Shown here: in pieces, positions 63,058-64,000 of the stretch
Numbering within the stretch: position 1 is the first letter of the stretch
Layout: every line of letters starts with the position of its first letter
Assembly: GCF_040954835.1 (NCBI RefSeq)
Contig: NW_027168257.1
Coordinates: 719,501-783,500, forward strand
Length of the DNA: 64,000 nt
Reading direction: 5' to 3'
DNA from: Lepisosteus oculatus
Lineage: Eukaryota > Chordata > Actinopteri > Semionotiformes > Lepisosteidae
Program-made: the position numbers and the translations under genes
Notes under the pieces: generated by a model
What the model was told of the DNA's origin: nothing
Databases searched by the model: none
Seen by the model: only the letters and a program-made list of their open reading frames with translations

Positions 63058-64000
63058 TGAAGCGTCTGGCGTCTCGCCGACGTCGAACACCCCCCTCAGG
63101 CTGTACTCGTACTCGGCTAACTGCTGTGGAACCCTGCGTGAGAAGCCGTTGGCCACGGTGACGGCTGGCGACCCACAGACGCCCCACTATCGGCCGGCTC
63201 CAGCCCCGGCTGGTCCTCTAGAGCCTCCCCACACGGCTCCTCCTCCCGGGCCTGGTAGGGGGCCAGCCGGTCTTGGTGCAGGACCACCACTCTCCCCCGT
63301 GTTCGCAACCGGACACGGTAGCAGACCTCGCCCACCACCCAGAGTACCTCAGCGGGCCCCTCCCACGACGGCGCCAGCTTAGGGCTGAGGCATTTGCGGC
63401 GGCGCGGGTTGTACACCCAAACCGAGTCCCCGGGCTGGAAGGCAGGCCCCCTGCAGCGCAGGTCGTAGTGCCGCTTCTGCCGGACCCCCGCCTGTGTCAG
63501 GTGGGTCCGTGCAAAGCTGTGCACCTGCTGCATCCGCTGCCGCAGGTCCCATTCGTAGTCCGGTCCAGCCAGCGGTGCCGACCCGTCTCCGGGCGACGGG
63601 CCGAAGACCAGGTCCACCGGGGTTCACATTTCCCGGCCCAGCATGAGTGAGGCTGGGGTGCACCCGGTGGATTCCTGGACCACGGTCCTATACGCCCAGA
63701 GTGCAAGGGGGAGGTGGCGGTCCCAGTCCCGTTGGTGCCGGGACACCAGGGTGGCCAGCTGGGTGGTGAGCGTACGATTAAACCGCGCCACCAACCCGTT
63801 GCTCTGGGGATGCAGAGGTGTGGTCCGCGTCTTAGTGATCCCCAGGCGCTGGCACACTCTGGCAAAGACCTGGGACTCGAAGTTACACCCCTAGTCACTA
63901 TGTAACTCCTCCGGCACCCCCAGCCTGGCAAACATCCCCTCCAGCAGTGCATCGGCCACCGTGGGGGCACTCTGGTCCGGGAGGGCGTAGGCCTCCGGCC
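63058..64000 (-). mobile_element. Ty3/gypsy pol fossil (integrase and tail), continues off the right edge
   Basis: Minus-strand, GC-rich, unlike its AT-rich neighbours. Parts: the last part of the integrase core (PLHPQSNGLVARFNRTL and WAYRT type motifs) and its C-terminal chromatin/DNA-binding tail. Resembles fish gypsy pol proteins. Broken, with at least two breaks; no LTR seen in the window. Confidence 0.82.

Overview
The window looks like a vertebrate nuclear genome, most likely a ray-finned fish. The reasons are vertebrate-type U1 and U5 snRNA genes with octamer and 3'-box elements, many vertebrate-type tRNA genes, and a fish-like mix of mobile elements: Tx1- and RTE-clade LINEs, an L2-like LINE, Tc1/mariner, Penelope-like repeats, Ty3/gypsy, a retroviral env fossil and a Polinton capsid fossil. 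I see no intact host protein-coding gene; almost all open frames lie in repeats. The species call is inference.

Layout. 1-3362: a 5'-truncated Tx1-clade LINE (minus strand) running off the left edge. 3363-4031: a tRNA-Gly/tRNA-Ile unit cut inside the tRNA-Ile T-arm. 4032-10322: a tandem array of about 508-bp repeats, each carrying a U5 snRNA gene with its own octamer/STAF-like distal element and 3' box; 11 U5 copies are visible. The array is interrupted at 9394-10060 by a chimera of U1 snRNA nucleotides 4-32 and the 5' part of the same LINE family, flanked by 83-bp direct repeats. 10323-15571: a tRNA-Arg/Thr-like/Ser-GCT unit carrying an almost intact RTE LINE with 16-bp target duplications. 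15890-24600: tRNA-Ser, Gly, Ile, Asn-like, Thr-like and Arg genes in diverged repeat units. 24700-26012: a GC-rich region leading to a U1 snRNA gene. 26450-33115: an AT-rich DNA element, another Gly/Ile unit and a complex repeat. 33116-38883: an inverted Ile unit and a broken Ty3/gypsy fossil with a nested solo LTR. 38884-42700: inverted copies of the Arg/Thr/Ser and Ser units. 43370-44170: Tc1 and L2 fragments. 44632-46965: a third Ser/Gly/Ile unit. 46966-50580: a fold-back DNA element, env fossils and a hairpin repeat. 51628-56806: a mixed cluster (Met, Ala, Pro, Phe, Val, His, Glu, Asp). 57129-64000: fold-back element, second copy of the AT-rich element, Polinton fossil, a last Ser/Gly unit, an inverted complex repeat and a gypsy pol fossil.

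Taken together this is a densely packed small-RNA gene district: about 38 tRNA genes or tRNA pseudogenes, 11 U5 copies and one U1 gene in 64 kb. It has been built by repeated duplication and inversion of a few tRNA units and by insertion of retroelements. The most unusual items are the U5 array with its dimeric higher-order structure, the U1-LINE chimera inside it, and tRNA genes whose anticodons do not match their bodies, notably Thr-type tRNAs with a CTT anticodon at two loci.
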